From: Nostoc sp. LPT
GTDB lineage: Bacteria; Cyanobacteriota; Cyanobacteriia; Cyanobacteriales; Nostocaceae
DNA length: 64,000 bases
Direction: 5' to 3'
NCBI RefSeq assembly: GCF_017115165.1
Contig: NZ_JABXKF010000175.1
Coordinates: 78,777 to 142,776, forward strand
Under the pieces are notes generated by a model that saw only the letters and a program-made list of their open reading frames with translations, ran no database searches and had not been told where the DNA came from. Below are positions 44,601 through 52,666 of this stretch, piece by piece (position 1 is the stretch's first letter; each line of letters starts with the position of its first letter). Made by a program: the position numbers and the translations under genes.

Positions 44601-45664
44601 TTAATATCTTTGACGCGGACGGTACCAGCCTCAGTGCCATCACTCTTCCACAGTTCATAGCCCCCACTGCTGTCGGAGGCAGCGAAATACAGCGTGCCGT
44701 TGACATTCGTCAGATATTGCAGAGTATTGTTATCATAGCCAGAGCTAAAATCCTTGATGCGGACAGTACCAGCCTCAGTGCCATCACTCTTCCACAGTTG
44801 ATTGTTGGGAAGACCATAATTCCAAGACTTGTTGGTGGCAGTGAAGTACAGTATGTCATTGAAATTCGTCAGCTCCATCGGGTTAGAGTCACCCGTGCCA
44901 GGGTTGATATCCTTGATGCGGAAGGTACCAGCCCCAGTGCCATCACTCTTCCACAGTTCTCGATCGAAACCATTGCTGTTGGTGGCAGTAAAGTAAAGCG
45001 TGTTGTTAATATTCGTCAAATTGTTTGGTTGAAAGCTACTTATATCAGAGATGATGGGGACGGTACCAGCCTCAGTGCCATCACTCTTCCACAGGCTTGA
45101 TTTATAGCTGCTGTCGGTGGCGTTGAAGTATAGTGTGCCATTGACATTCGTCAGATATTGCGGGTAAGAGCCACCCGTGCCAGAGAAGATATCCTTGACG
45201 CGGACGGTACCAGCCTCAGTGCCATCACTCTTCCACAGTTCATAGCCCCCACTGCTGTCGATGGAACTGAAGTAGAGCATACCGTTGAAATTTGTCAGAT
45301 AATGTTCCTGTGTAAAGCCTTGGTTGCCAGGGTTGAAATCCTTGACACGGACGGTACCAGCCTCAGTGCCATCACTCTTCCACAGTTCATAGCCCCCACT
45401 GTTGTTAGTGGCATAGAAGTACAGCGCGCCGTTGAAATTCATCAGTTCCCTCGGGTTAGAGCCACCCGTGCTAGGGTTAATATCTTTGACACGGACGGTA
45501 CCAGCCTCAGTGCCATCACTCTTCCACAGTTCCCTATCACCACTACTGTCGGAAGCAGCAAAGTACAGTGTGCCATTGAAATTCGTCAGTTCCCTCGGGT
45601 AAGAGCCACCCGTGCCAGAGTAGATATCTTTGACGAGGATAATCGATGCTTCTTCTGTTGTCAT
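41624..45664 (-). CDS. Giant ELWxxDGT / He_PIG / RTX calcium-binding repeat protein
   Basis: The 1346-residue protein has three regions. The first 430 residues contain eight LWKSDGTEAGT repeats spaced about 50 residues, a beta-propeller-like ELWxxDGT module. Residues about 440-640 are two near-identical Ig-like He_PIG domains (NAPVVTNPIADQTATKD). The rest holds RTX nonapeptides (GGxGNDxL) embedded in five units of exactly 108 residues (324 bp) with LENLTL and GTGNSLNNIL. The end (DTIADFTVGDDTILI) resembles serralysin-type C-termini, which direct type I secretion. There is no signal peptide. It is probably an exported calcium-dependent surface or matrix protein; the function is unknown. Confidence 0.9.
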   Translation of the reverse strand: MTTEEASIILVKDIYSGTGGSYPRELTNFNGTLYFAASDSSGDRELWKSDGTEAGTVRVKDINPSTGGSNPRELMNFNGALYFYATNNSGGYELWKSDGTEAGTVRVKDFNPGNQGFTQEHYLTNFNGMLYFSSIDSSGGYELWKSDGTEAGTVRVKDIFSGTGGSYPQYLTNVNGTLYFNATDSSYKSSLWKSDGTEAGTVPIISDISSFQPNNLTNINNTLYFTATNSNGFDRELWKSDGTGAGTFRIKDINPGTGDSNPMELTNFNDILYFTATNKSWNYGLPNNQLWKSDGTEAGTVRIKDFSSGYDNNTLQYLTNVNGTLYFAASDSSGGYELWKSDGTEAGTVRVKDINPGTNSSYPYNLKNINGTLYFSATDSSGGYELWKSDGTEAGTVCVKDINPGTGSSNPFNLTDVNGKLYFIADNGLSGEELYKLEVNNAPVVTNPIADQTATKDTLFNFALPANTFADADVADSLTYSATLGDGSPLPSWLTFNGTTFSGTPTSNNLGSLNIKVIASDGKATVSDIFVLTVANSNNAPVVTNPIADQTATKDTAFNFALPANTFTDTDVADSLTYSATLGDGSPLPSWLTFNGTTFSGTPTNNNLGSLNIKVIASDGKATVNDIFVLTVANSNNPIINLINGTPNPDNLIGTVNKDIISGLQSNDTLQGLGDNDTLNGGDGNDILDGGTGDDSLIGGVGNDTYIVDSIGDTIIESTNAGTDLVGSFVSWVLGNNLENLVLGGTDAINGTGNSLNNTLIGNTAANTLSGENGNDNLFGDDGNDTLLGGSGNDTLDGGLGADSLDGGAGNDIYTVDNLSDTIIESANAGTDLVNSSVSWVLGNNLENLTLIGTEAIDGTGNSLNNILIGNTGANILSGESGNDNLFGDDGNDTLLGGSGNDTLDGGAGSDSLDGGAGNDIYTVDNLSDTITEGLNAGTDLVKSSVSWVLGNNLENLTLTGTEAINSTGNSLNNILTGNTGANILSGEDGDDSLIGGAGDDTLLGGAGDDTFDGGLGSDTLDGGAGNDIYTIDNLSDTIIEGLNAGTDLVKSSVTWVLADNLENLTLTGSGAINGTGNSLNNILTGNTGANFLRGEDGSDSLIGGSGDDTLLGGAGDDILDGGVGNNTLEGGAGNDIYTVDNLNDSIIEGLNAGTDLVKSSITWVLGNNLENLTLAGSGAINGTGNSLNNILTGNSGANILSGEDGNDSLFGNSGNDTLLGGAGDDLLAGAVGRDVLTGGTGRDSFDLTGSRTGGYDTIADFTVGDDTILISKAEFGLVQSPNTTLNASLFRLGTSATTAGDRFIYNQTTGNLFFDADGVGKAAQVQIAQFSNQTMLTSANITVIA
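42255..43550. repeat. 324-bp tandem repeats coding for RTX units
   Basis: Four complete units start at 42255, 42579, 42903 and 43227, each 324 bp, with flanking diverged copies. The regularity at DNA level implies recent tandem duplication or gene conversion. The plus-strand ORFs of 107 codons in each unit are antisense shadows. Confidence 0.9.
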
Positions 45665-45755
45665 AACCGTTTTTCCTTAAACCTTTAGATGAGAATCACA
45701 AGCGAAATCAGGCGTTGGTAGACGCCTTAAGTGCGATGCTATTTTTACTGCTATG

Positions 45756-45844
45756 GGACTTACGCAAAACTACACACTGTAGGGGCAATTCATGAATTAC
45801 CCTTACCTGAAAATTAGGGTTTTGGCTATTGTTTGCCTAAGTCC
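45756..45844. mobile_element. Decayed MITE related to the 41341 element
   Basis: GGGACTTACGCAAA at the left faces TTTGCCTAAGTCC at the right, an imperfect complement of the ends at 41341. The word cgatgctat lies on each side (45735 and 45844). It is within a 785-bp gene-free stretch. Confidence 0.55.
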
Positions 45845-46067
45845 GATGCTATGTGAAAATACGACTAATATAGTTTTGCTTTTTTAAAATCACACAGCCT
45901 CAGCAAATATAGTGAATTTTATATTTTGTTTAGATCAATACCTTTGCCAAAATAAGAGCCTAAAAAATTTTGGCAAAAACGCCAAAATCACCCATACATA
46001 GGCGTTTAGCTTATAAGGTAGCTGGAAATCTCAGACCCTTGATACTGCGGGTGATACATTAAAAAAG

Positions 46068-46196
46068 GAACCTATCCCACTAATAATATTTGTGCTACAA
46101 AGCTTAAGTTTATTAAGAACTAAAAACTAAAAATCAAGTTTTCCAAGCACATTTTACGAAAATAACTATGGATTTTTAGAAAAGTGGGATAGGTTC
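46068..46196. mobile_element. 129-bp MITE with perfect 14-bp inverted ends
   Basis: GAACCTATCCCACT is perfectly complemented by AGTGGGATAGGTTC. The interior is AT-rich and non-coding. No relation to the other MITE ends in the window was seen. The remaining bases of this gene-free stretch, to 46449, include a dispersed cgttggcgcagcctctcgca repeat at 46379. Confidence 0.75.
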
Positions 46197-46449
46197 AGCC
46201 TTGTGAGAAACCTTGAAGGAATTTTTAGGACTTATTGTTTTTGCCAAGCCTTAGAAAAAAGGGAGTTCAGACATCAATTCACTCTCGTAAATTGGCGAAG
46301 GTGTTGTTAGATAAAACCCATTTGCTTTTTGACCTGCGCTCAATCCACTGGCTCCCGCGTCGAGGGCTGAGCGAAGTCGTTGGCGCAGCCTCTCGCAGAG
46401 AAGCCCGATCTTTTGATACACTATTTGACTGCAAGTCCCTTAGCTTTTA

Positions 46450-47534
46450 TTAGGCAATCACAGTAAAATTTGCATTAGTAAGCATTGCCTGATTGGAGAA
46501 CTGAGCGATTTGAACTTGTGCAGTACCACCAACTCCATCTTTATCAAAGAATAGGTTGCCCGTAGTTTGATTGTAGATGAAGCGATCACCTGCGGTTGTA
46601 GCATTAGTCCCAAGTCGGAACAAGCTTTCTTCGAGTGTCGTATCCTGAGATTGGCTCAGTCCGAATTCGGCTTTGGAAATGAAGATAGTATCGTTTCCAA
46701 CAGTAAAATCAGTAATAGTATCATAACCTCCAGTGCGGGTATCAGTCAGATTAAAGCGATCTAGCCCAGTTCCACCAGTCAATACATCTCGACCAACTCC
46801 ACCAGTCAATACATCGTCACCTGCACCTCCTAATAAGCTGTCATTACCTAAGTTCCCAAACAGGCTATCATTGCCATCTCCTTCGCTCAACGTGTTAACA
46901 GCAGTATTTCCCGTCAGGATATTATTCAGGCTATTACCAGTACCATTGATAGTCCCAGTTCCAGTCAGAGTCAAGTTCTCCAGGTTATTTGCCAACACCC
47001 AACTTATCGAAGAATTAACTAAATCTGTACCTGCATTTAAGCCTTCAGTAATCGCATCGTTGAGGTTGTCTACGGTGCACTGGTAATGCTGACGGTGGCA
47101 CTAGCTAGGTTGAGGGAGTCTGCATCGCTGACGGTGATGCCTGAGTCGATGGCTGTAGTGGCATTCTCAGTGTACGCCAGGGCAGAGGCAGAACCAGAGG
47201 TGATTGTCGGGGGAACCCCATTGTTCTTGTATAGTTGGGCATATATCCCGTTACCAGAAGCATCTTGACCAGTCCAGGAGATGACAAAGTCCCCATCTGC
47301 ATCCATCGCTATTGTGGGGTTAAATTGATTACCACTGGTGGTGCTATTGACTCTGAATTCGGTTCCAACAGCCACCCCAGCACTGTTGTAGCCTTGGGCA
47401 TATATCCCATTGCTAGACGACTCGTCTTGACCAAAGCTTTGCCAGGAAATAACAAAGTTCCCATTTGTATCTATCGCTACGGTGGAGTTAGATTGACTAT
47501 TGTTGATGTAACTATTGACTTTGAATTCAGTCAT
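46450..47534 (-). pseudogene. Chimeric, frameshifted RTX repeat protein
   Basis: The N-terminal part (47534 to 47070, 154 residues) has two repeats of the type DADGDFVISW with GIYAQLYN and an Ig-like PPTITSGSASALAYTENA segment. It stops at TAG 47070. In the next frame, with no gap, TVDNLNDAITEGLNAGTDLV and LENLTLTGTGTINGTGNS continue into an RTX unit and the same secretion-type C-terminus as the giant protein upstream (FTVGNDTIFISKAEFGLSQS). The join (…ITSA|TVDNL…) looks like a deletion between two repeat-bearing regions that left the frame broken. It is a paralogue of the 41624-45664 gene tail. Confidence 0.8.
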
Positions 47535-48027
47535 AAAAAACCTCTCTTAAAAACTAAAAATTTGATTTCAACAATTACGCTCTGATTAAACAGACTCTCT
47601 ACTCATTAGGAATCACCACACTCGGTCGCAGCCAGTAGTTCAACTCTGGTGCAGTAAATGCTTGGCAGATTTCTTTTCGTTAGTGATTTCAAACTATCGG
47701 ACACTGCACACCAGAAGAAACGGTTTCGCCCATGAGCGACTGGCGTGGGCTAGGAGATATCTACATTTCAGGTTTCAGTGCGTAAGTTCTAAATGTTCTA
47801 CTGGTAAATCTTATTTGGTAGATTATTGTTATAATAATGACTTTTTAATTAAAAAAAACTTGTATATATACTGAAGATAAATTTGATCAAAACTTGATAA
47901 TTGGCAACCGGGCGTCTCGCCCGCCCTAAAATACAAGGGACGGGCAAGATGCCCATCCCACAAAACTAGCAAAATCATCCCGCAAATATGCAACGCCTTA
48001 TCTGGTTAGTTTTGAATTTTGAATTGT
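47535..48027. other. Gene-free spacer with a GC-rich double hairpin repeat
   Basis: Bases 47903-47962 hold gggcgtctcgccc and gggcaagatgccc, two hairpins of the dispersed cyanobacterial repeat type. Their position 65 bp after the cpcF stop could stop transcription of the operon. No gene was found. Confidence 0.55.
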
Positions 48028-48756
48028 TCAGCGTCTACCAGCACCACGATGAGGTATTTCAGACACTTCAGTATCTTCTAGCTTTCTTTTTGGTGCAAAA
48101 ACTTCTTGATGTTGTTGCTGTTGAATTTTTTGCTGTGCAAACTTTACACGGGTACGAACTCCCAGATCGGTATCTGTATCGAGCATTTGCTGAAGTTGAT
48201 TTGTAATCCGCAACGCTTGATCGGGTAAAGTGGTTGCTATGGTAATGGCTAGTGTTTCTAAACTCGTCACTGCTGCATAGCGTACTACCCATTCTGGATC
48301 TTGACAAATTAGTAATAACGCCTCTAATACCTGAATCTGAACAGATTCCACTTTCTCAGCAGGTAGTTGATGCCAGCGCAAAGTGCCTAATCCCCTAGCA
48401 GCTGCCCGCCGCACACTTAAGGAAAAATCGTTTTTTGCTGCCTCTAACAAGGTATCCAGCGCCCGGACATCGCCAATTCCCGCTAAGGCTCGAATCGCCC
48501 AGGCTCTAGCACTGTAGTTGTAGTCATCAATTAGTTCCAATAGTGACGGTACTGCGGCTTCCCCGATCGCAATTAGTCCATCTACTGCTGCCACTGCCGC
48601 CCCTGGATTGTTGTAGCCCAAAGCTGCAATCAGAGTGGGAACAGATTCCTCGATACTAGCTGCCGCTAACTCCTGAACTGCGTCTAATAAGCGATCCGAG
48701 GAGTCTGCTTCTTCCACAGCACGGATTAATATTTGGGCAAGGTCACTGTTGTTCAT
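48028..48756 (-). CDS. cpcF: Phycocyanobilin lyase subunit CpcF
   Basis: The 242-residue protein is an alpha-solenoid of HEAT/EZ repeats (PTLIAALGYNNPGAAVAAVD, IRALAGIGDVRALDTLLEAA, VRRAAARGLGTLRW), the fold of CpcE/F-type lyases. The CpcF subunit forms a heterodimer with CpcE and attaches phycocyanobilin to Cys84 of CpcA. It is the last gene of the phycocyanin operon, 170 bp after cpcE. Sulfur amino acids are rare but not absent (for example CQDPEW). The RWHQLP region fits CpcF rather than NblB-type proteins. No cpcG follows. Confidence 0.87.
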   Translation of the reverse strand: MNNSDLAQILIRAVEEADSSDRLLDAVQELAAASIEESVPTLIAALGYNNPGAAVAAVDGLIAIGEAAVPSLLELIDDYNYSARAWAIRALAGIGDVRALDTLLEAAKNDFSLSVRRAAARGLGTLRWHQLPAEKVESVQIQVLEALLLICQDPEWVVRYAAVTSLETLAITIATTLPDQALRITNQLQQMLDTDTDLGVRTRVKFAQQKIQQQQHQEVFAPKRKLEDTEVSEIPHRGAGRR

Positions 48757-48926
48757 AATAATTTTTCATGAGTCATTAAGGATCTGCCAATTGTAGCTTA
48801 AGTCCTCCGTAGTTGACATCATACATAAACCCCCTAGCCCTAGTTTTGCAATTGGGTTGGGGGTTTATGTATGGTGAACATTTGGTTTAAACGTATTAAT
48901 AACAACTAATTCCTGGAAAATTATGA

Positions 48927-49772
48927 CTACAACAGCGAGTCCATCAAATTTATCACTTTAATCGCACCTGCTGACAAAGTGTTTGTTGCTGTGTGATTAA
49001 CTTGATGTTCTAGTAATCCTTTAAGAGAAATTAACTTCAAGCTATTTTCAGCAAGAGTTTCGGTGATCGCATCTGCTGCTTTTAGATAGCCAATCGCTCC
49101 CAAGTCTGCTAGCACTGCTCGACGCAATTGCAATTTATCTCCTGCCAGAGCTTTTACTAACCGTTCTCCATAAACTGGTTCTTGGGTTAATTGATACATC
49201 GCTCGTGCAGCAGCATATTGCACCAATTCAATTGGATGCTCTAAAAATGGTTTTACCAAAGGGATGCACTCAGTCGCCATCAAGGCTCCCAAGGCTTCTA
49301 AAATGGCCTCGTAGGGTTGAGATAAATCAGGCTGTTTTGATATCAGCTGTTCTCCCTGCAAACCTACTTTTAATAGCTCGCTCAGGGCGGGAATACAAAT
49401 CGGATCGCCCAGCATTTCTAAGGATTGTGCCGCTGCTTCCCGGACATAAAAATCTGAGCAGTCTAAACACGTAATTAAAGGTGAGACTGCCTGGCGATCG
49501 CCTAGTTTCCCTAAAGCCCTAGCTGCGTTCCGTCGCAGAGGATATCCGCCTTCTGGTGTTCTGTCGGCTTCATCCTCTAACGCTTTAATCAATCCTGTAA
49601 CCGCAGCTGCTTCACATATCCGAAACCTACCTAACCACCAGGCAGCATAAAAGCGCAGACCTAAGTCTGCACTCTCAAGATTAGCGATCGCTTGCTCTAC
49701 TGTTAAAGATTCACCATCGCCAGAGTTACCTGTCGGTGATAAATCTTCAAATTTCTGCGGACTAGAATTCAT
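48927..49772 (-). CDS. cpcE: Phycocyanobilin lyase subunit CpcE
   Basis: The 281-residue protein has LTVEQAIANLESADLGLRFY and AAWWLGRFR near its N-terminus, and GGYPLRRNAARALGKLGD, both characteristic of CpcE. The rest is HEAT-like repeats. With CpcF it ligates phycocyanobilin to the alpha subunit. Its ATG directly abuts the TAA of cpcD, so the two are translationally linked. It has five cysteines and four internal methionines, unlike the sulfur-free antenna genes upstream. It is cytoplasmic. Confidence 0.92.
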   Translation of the reverse strand: MNSSPQKFEDLSPTGNSGDGESLTVEQAIANLESADLGLRFYAAWWLGRFRICEAAAVTGLIKALEDEADRTPEGGYPLRRNAARALGKLGDRQAVSPLITCLDCSDFYVREAAAQSLEMLGDPICIPALSELLKVGLQGEQLISKQPDLSQPYEAILEALGALMATECIPLVKPFLEHPIELVQYAAARAMYQLTQEPVYGERLVKALAGDKLQLRRAVLADLGAIGYLKAADAITETLAENSLKLISLKGLLEHQVNHTATNTLSAGAIKVINLMDSLL

Positions 49773-50030
49773 TTATGAAGAAGGAGGAGCACTTTGTTGG
49801 CTATTTGTTTGAGGTATAGCGTTCAATGGCTGAATGCTGACTATTTTGCCACCCAAGCGAGTAATTCGCTGCATTTCTTGATTCATCCGGTTCTCAGGTA
49901 CTGTGAAAAACACAGTGGCACTAGAACGAATGGGATAGTTGGTTTTTTCAGTTTCTTCGCTTTGGCGCAGACCCACTACTTCATAGCGAAAGTAGCGATT
50001 ACCCGTTCTACTACTAATTGGCCCAACCAT
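49773..50030 (-). CDS. cpcD: Phycobilisome small rod-capping linker CpcD
   Basis: The 85-residue protein is a single CpcD domain: RYFRYEVVGLRQSEETEK, TVFFTVPENRMNQEMQRI, TRLGGKIVSIQPL. It caps the outer end of phycocyanin rods. I place the start at ATG 50030 rather than TTG 50045. It has no cysteine, but retains the two methionines of the family motif (RMNQEM, residues 49 and 53), so the sulfur depletion seen in the upstream four genes is incomplete here. A heptamer repeat tract separates it from the linker gene. Confidence 0.93.
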   Translation of the reverse strand: MVGPISSRTGNRYFRYEVVGLRQSEETEKTNYPIRSSATVFFTVPENRMNQEMQRITRLGGKIVSIQPLNAIPQTNSQQSAPPSS

Positions 50031-50105
50031 AAAATTAATTCCCAATTCTAAATTGTCATTAGTCTTTTGCCCTTAATAATGACTATTGACTAATGACAAA
50101 TGACA

Positions 50106-50975
50106 CTAAAGAGGTTTCACACTAGCTATTTTACCACCTTGTTTTACCACTCTCTGGAAGTAACTAGATAGTTCTTCATAAGGTATAACCACAGCTTGAT
50201 TGACGCGGCGTGTGCTGGGATATCCAGATCCAAAAACACCTGCTACTTCAATCCGGTAAAGTCTGCCTTCTTTACCAAAGGTTCCCGCACCACCAAAAGT
50301 ACTGTTGGGGGTAACGCCTTTTTCAGAAGCAACGTATGAAAAGCCTGAGGGACCACCAGAGGGAGGAACAACGACGGATGCACTATTGCGACCTAGTTCG
50401 CTAGCCAGGCGGGAGTCTTTGCCTTTGAGTTGGGAGGTATCGCTACTGGCATAGCCGCGATAAAGTTGAAATATCCGGGTAAATCCGACAGTTTTTTGTC
50501 CTGTTTGGGTTTCAAAGCCGCGATAGTAAGGCACTATATTTTCACCAAAGCTAGATTGATACTCTGGCGAATCGATATAAGAATCAATGTCGGCTTCATA
50601 TCCCTTGGTTTGATACAAGTCTAAGTGATAGACGACATCAGACTCATCATAAGGGGCACGACCCAATAAATGTTTGTAATTCAGTTCAATGACGCGAGTT
50701 TGGAAGTTGTCGTAGAAAAATTTGGATTTGTACAGTTCTGATTTGGCTAATTGACGCACAAACTCTTGCACTGTACTTTTTCCATCGCGCAGGATAGATT
50801 CAGCACTTGTCAGGCGGTCAGATGCCAATATGTAGTTGTTGCCCAAGACTTGACGATAGACGGCAGCAATTACTCTCTCAATGTCTTCTTTGGTTGCATT
50901 CGGACGCAATTCCACAGGAGACTGGTCGGTAAAAGGTTCTGTTCCCAGACGGGAAGCTGCTGTTGTAATAGCCAT
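50106..50975 (-). CDS. cpcC: Phycocyanin rod linker, second copy (sulfur-free)
   Basis: The 289-residue linker has a PBS_linker_poly domain (ELRPNATKEDIERVIAAVYR, IELNYKHLLGRAPYDESDVV, NIVPYYRGFETQTGQKTVGF) and a C-terminal CpcD domain (LYRIEVAGVF...VIPYEELSSYFQRV). It joins phycocyanin hexamers in the rod. Apart from Met1 it contains no methionine or cysteine; the usual RMFQLYRGYA is RIFQLYRGYA. It corresponds in position to the second rod linker of Fremyella cpc3 (cpcI3 in that naming, from memory). It lies 149 bp after the first linker. Confidence 0.9.
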   Translation of the reverse strand: MAITTAASRLGTEPFTDQSPVELRPNATKEDIERVIAAVYRQVLGNNYILASDRLTSAESILRDGKSTVQEFVRQLAKSELYKSKFFYDNFQTRVIELNYKHLLGRAPYDESDVVYHLDLYQTKGYEADIDSYIDSPEYQSSFGENIVPYYRGFETQTGQKTVGFTRIFQLYRGYASSDTSQLKGKDSRLASELGRNSASVVVPPSGGPSGFSYVASEKGVTPNSTFGGAGTFGKEGRLYRIEVAGVFGSGYPSTRRVNQAVVIPYEELSSYFQRVVKQGGKIASVKPL

Positions 50976-51124
50976 TGGTAATTTTCCCTTTGTAATTAAT
51001 AATTGGGGACTGGGGATTAGGATCGGGGATTGGGTATTGGGTATTGGGTATTGGTTATCCCCTTTGTCCTCTTAGTCCCCAATTCCTAGTCCCCAGTCTC
51101 CAGTCCCCAGTCCCCAGTCCCTAT
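50976..51124. repeat. Low-complexity repeats between the two linker genes
   Basis: Tandem gtattgg (51024-51053) and ccccagt (51084-51119) units fill the spacer between the two cpcC-type genes. The same words occur in spacers elsewhere in the window. Confidence 0.8.
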
Positions 51125-51937
51125 TTATACGGACGTAATGCTAATCACCTTACTGCCCTTGCGATTCAACTGCTGCAATTTACTAGAAAGTTGCTCGTAG
51201 GGTACGATCAATTCCGCAGTACCGCGCCGCACTACAGCTGAGTTCGGGGAAGCTGCTTGTAGCACTCTGATGCGGTATGTTTCGCCGCGACCACCTGTAG
51301 AGAGACCTGTTAAGGCTCCGGCAGAGACTGGGTAAATGGGTGAAGCTAGATTTTTAGCCACTTCCCAGGTTAACCGTCCTTGCTTTTGTCCTTGAGCGCG
51401 ATCGCTATTGGCATAACCCCGATACAGTTGAAACAGTCGGCTATAGCCAACGTTTTTCTGTCCTACTTGGCTTTTAAAGCCTCTGTAGTAGGGCACAATA
51501 TTTTCGCCAAAACTCTCTTGATATTCTAATGAGTCAATGTAGGAATTAATCTCAGCTTCGTAACCTTGTGAGTTGTAAAGCTCAACATGGTACGAAATCT
51601 CTGACTCATCTTCCGGGGCACGCCCCAATAAATGCTTATAATTCAACTCGATAAACCGAGTTTGGGAGTTGGAGTAGAAAAACTTATCCCGATAGAGTTC
51701 CGATTGAGCAATAGCTAGCACAAATCCCCGAACGGTGATTGCACCTTGCTGCAACAGTGATTCTGCACTCTCTAGACGATCTGCTTCTAGTAGATATGCA
51801 TTACCCAAAACCTGACGGTAAGCCGCCCGGATAACCACTGCCACATCCGCTTCTGTTCTATCAGGACGTAGTTCTACTGGCGCTGAATTTTCAAACGCTC
51901 CAATCCCTAACCTTGCTGCTTGTCCCAAAGCTGCCAT
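51125..51937 (-). CDS. cpcC: Phycocyanin rod linker, first copy (sulfur-free)
   Basis: The 270-residue linker has the PBS_linker_poly domain (VELRPDRTEADVAVVIRAAY, IELNYKHLLGRAPEDESEIS, NIVPYYRGFKSQVGQKNVGY) and a C-terminal CpcD domain (TYRIRVLQAASPNSA, ELIVPYEQLSSKLQQ). Except for the initiator it has no methionine and no cysteine; RMFQLYRGYA of common linkers is RLFQLYRGYA. It is 729 bp after cpcA, with a hairpin terminator and a transposon remnant between. It corresponds to the first linker of cpc3 (cpcH3). Confidence 0.9.
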   Translation of the reverse strand: MAALGQAARLGIGAFENSAPVELRPDRTEADVAVVIRAAYRQVLGNAYLLEADRLESAESLLQQGAITVRGFVLAIAQSELYRDKFFYSNSQTRFIELNYKHLLGRAPEDESEISYHVELYNSQGYEAEINSYIDSLEYQESFGENIVPYYRGFKSQVGQKNVGYSRLFQLYRGYANSDRAQGQKQGRLTWEVAKNLASPIYPVSAGALTGLSTGGRGETYRIRVLQAASPNSAVVRRGTAELIVPYEQLSSKLQQLNRKGSKVISITSV

Positions 51938-52079
51938 CTTTAAACCTCCTCAGTTTTAACTGCAAAACTGAAAACTTTTTAGAAAATTTTTTCTAGTCTT
52001 TTAACAGTCTTTTTGAAATTTACACTCACCTTACTTAAAATAAGGTAATTTTTAAGACATTGCTGCCTTAATATCCTGT

Positions 52080-52400
52080 TTCCACAGGTTCCCAGGCTCA
52101 CCCTACGGGTTTGGCAGTCCTTCATGGGGCAGAAACCTCCAGACGTTTTCTGCCAGACACTGCGTGTAGCTTACTTCCCCGTAGTGGAAGCGGACTCGCT
52201 CTAAGCGTTCGCGTAGCTTCTCCAAGAGTTGCTATGCCGTTGGCGTTGGTGTTAGCGTCTCTGAAAGAGAAGACTTTACGTTGCGCTAGCGTCAAAGAAA
52301 AAGATTGCGCTCGCTGCCTCACCACATTTGCCACAAGTGCGTAGTGATATCTCCTTACGTTATTTCGGGCGTATACTTTCCCCCAATCCGAGGGTAGGTT
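52080..52400 (-). pseudogene. Probable TnpB (IS605-type) C-terminal remnant
   Basis: On the minus strand ISLRTCGKCGEAAS resembles the second half of the TnpB zinc ribbon, and FRDANTNANGIATL resembles the D-x-N-A-A tail that follows it, but in another frame. The downstream CCCTACGGGTT/AACCCGTAGGG sequence is like the ends of such elements. Small dispersed repeats (ccaacgcc, cgaacgctta) are nested inside. The region is decayed, so the call is tentative. Confidence 0.35.
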
Positions 52401-52584
52401 TTTAAATCTTGTACTGATAAAAATATTGTGCCAATTGACGGTAGCTTAAAAGAGGCACTGGGTTGCGAACTTTCCCAAAGTTGTAGCAAGTACCGTGCTA
52501 CGTCGGTAGCTTTCATCCCTGTTCTAAAGCAAAAAATACAGAACTACGTTCCTCTTTCTCCAGAGTTTTCAGCTAGCTTTTCTT

Positions 52585-52654
52585 AAAAAACTGCCCGGAG
52601 AGGTAAACAACTCATAGAACTTACTTGTTATAAGAGCTGATTTCCTCTCCGGGC
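52585..52654 (-). terminator. Hairpin terminator/attenuator after cpcBA
   Basis: GCCCGGAGAGG (minus-strand transcript) pairs with CCTCTCCGGGC over 11 bp across a 40-base loop with its own small stem, followed by UUUUUU. It begins 13 bases after the cpcA stop. Hairpins of this kind behind cpcBA make the abundant bicistronic mRNA and let a fraction read into the linker genes. Confidence 0.85.
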
Positions 52655-52666
52655 TAAAGAAACACT

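Larger units (their letters stand above)
51938..52666. other. Long intra-operon spacer between cpcA and the linkers
   Basis: It holds a strong minus-strand hairpin (52585-52654), a probable TnpB remnant (52080-52400), and a stretch of unassigned sequence. Such a long gap inside a cpc operon is unusual. Confidence 0.6.

Noticed and set aside
46235..46453. ORF of 72 codons on the plus strand before the RTX pseudogene
   Set aside because: Half of it is a dispersed small repeat, and no similarity or ribosome binding site supports it.
47988..48206. ORF of 72 codons on the plus strand
   Set aside because: It is antisense to the end of cpcF, which is clearly the real gene.
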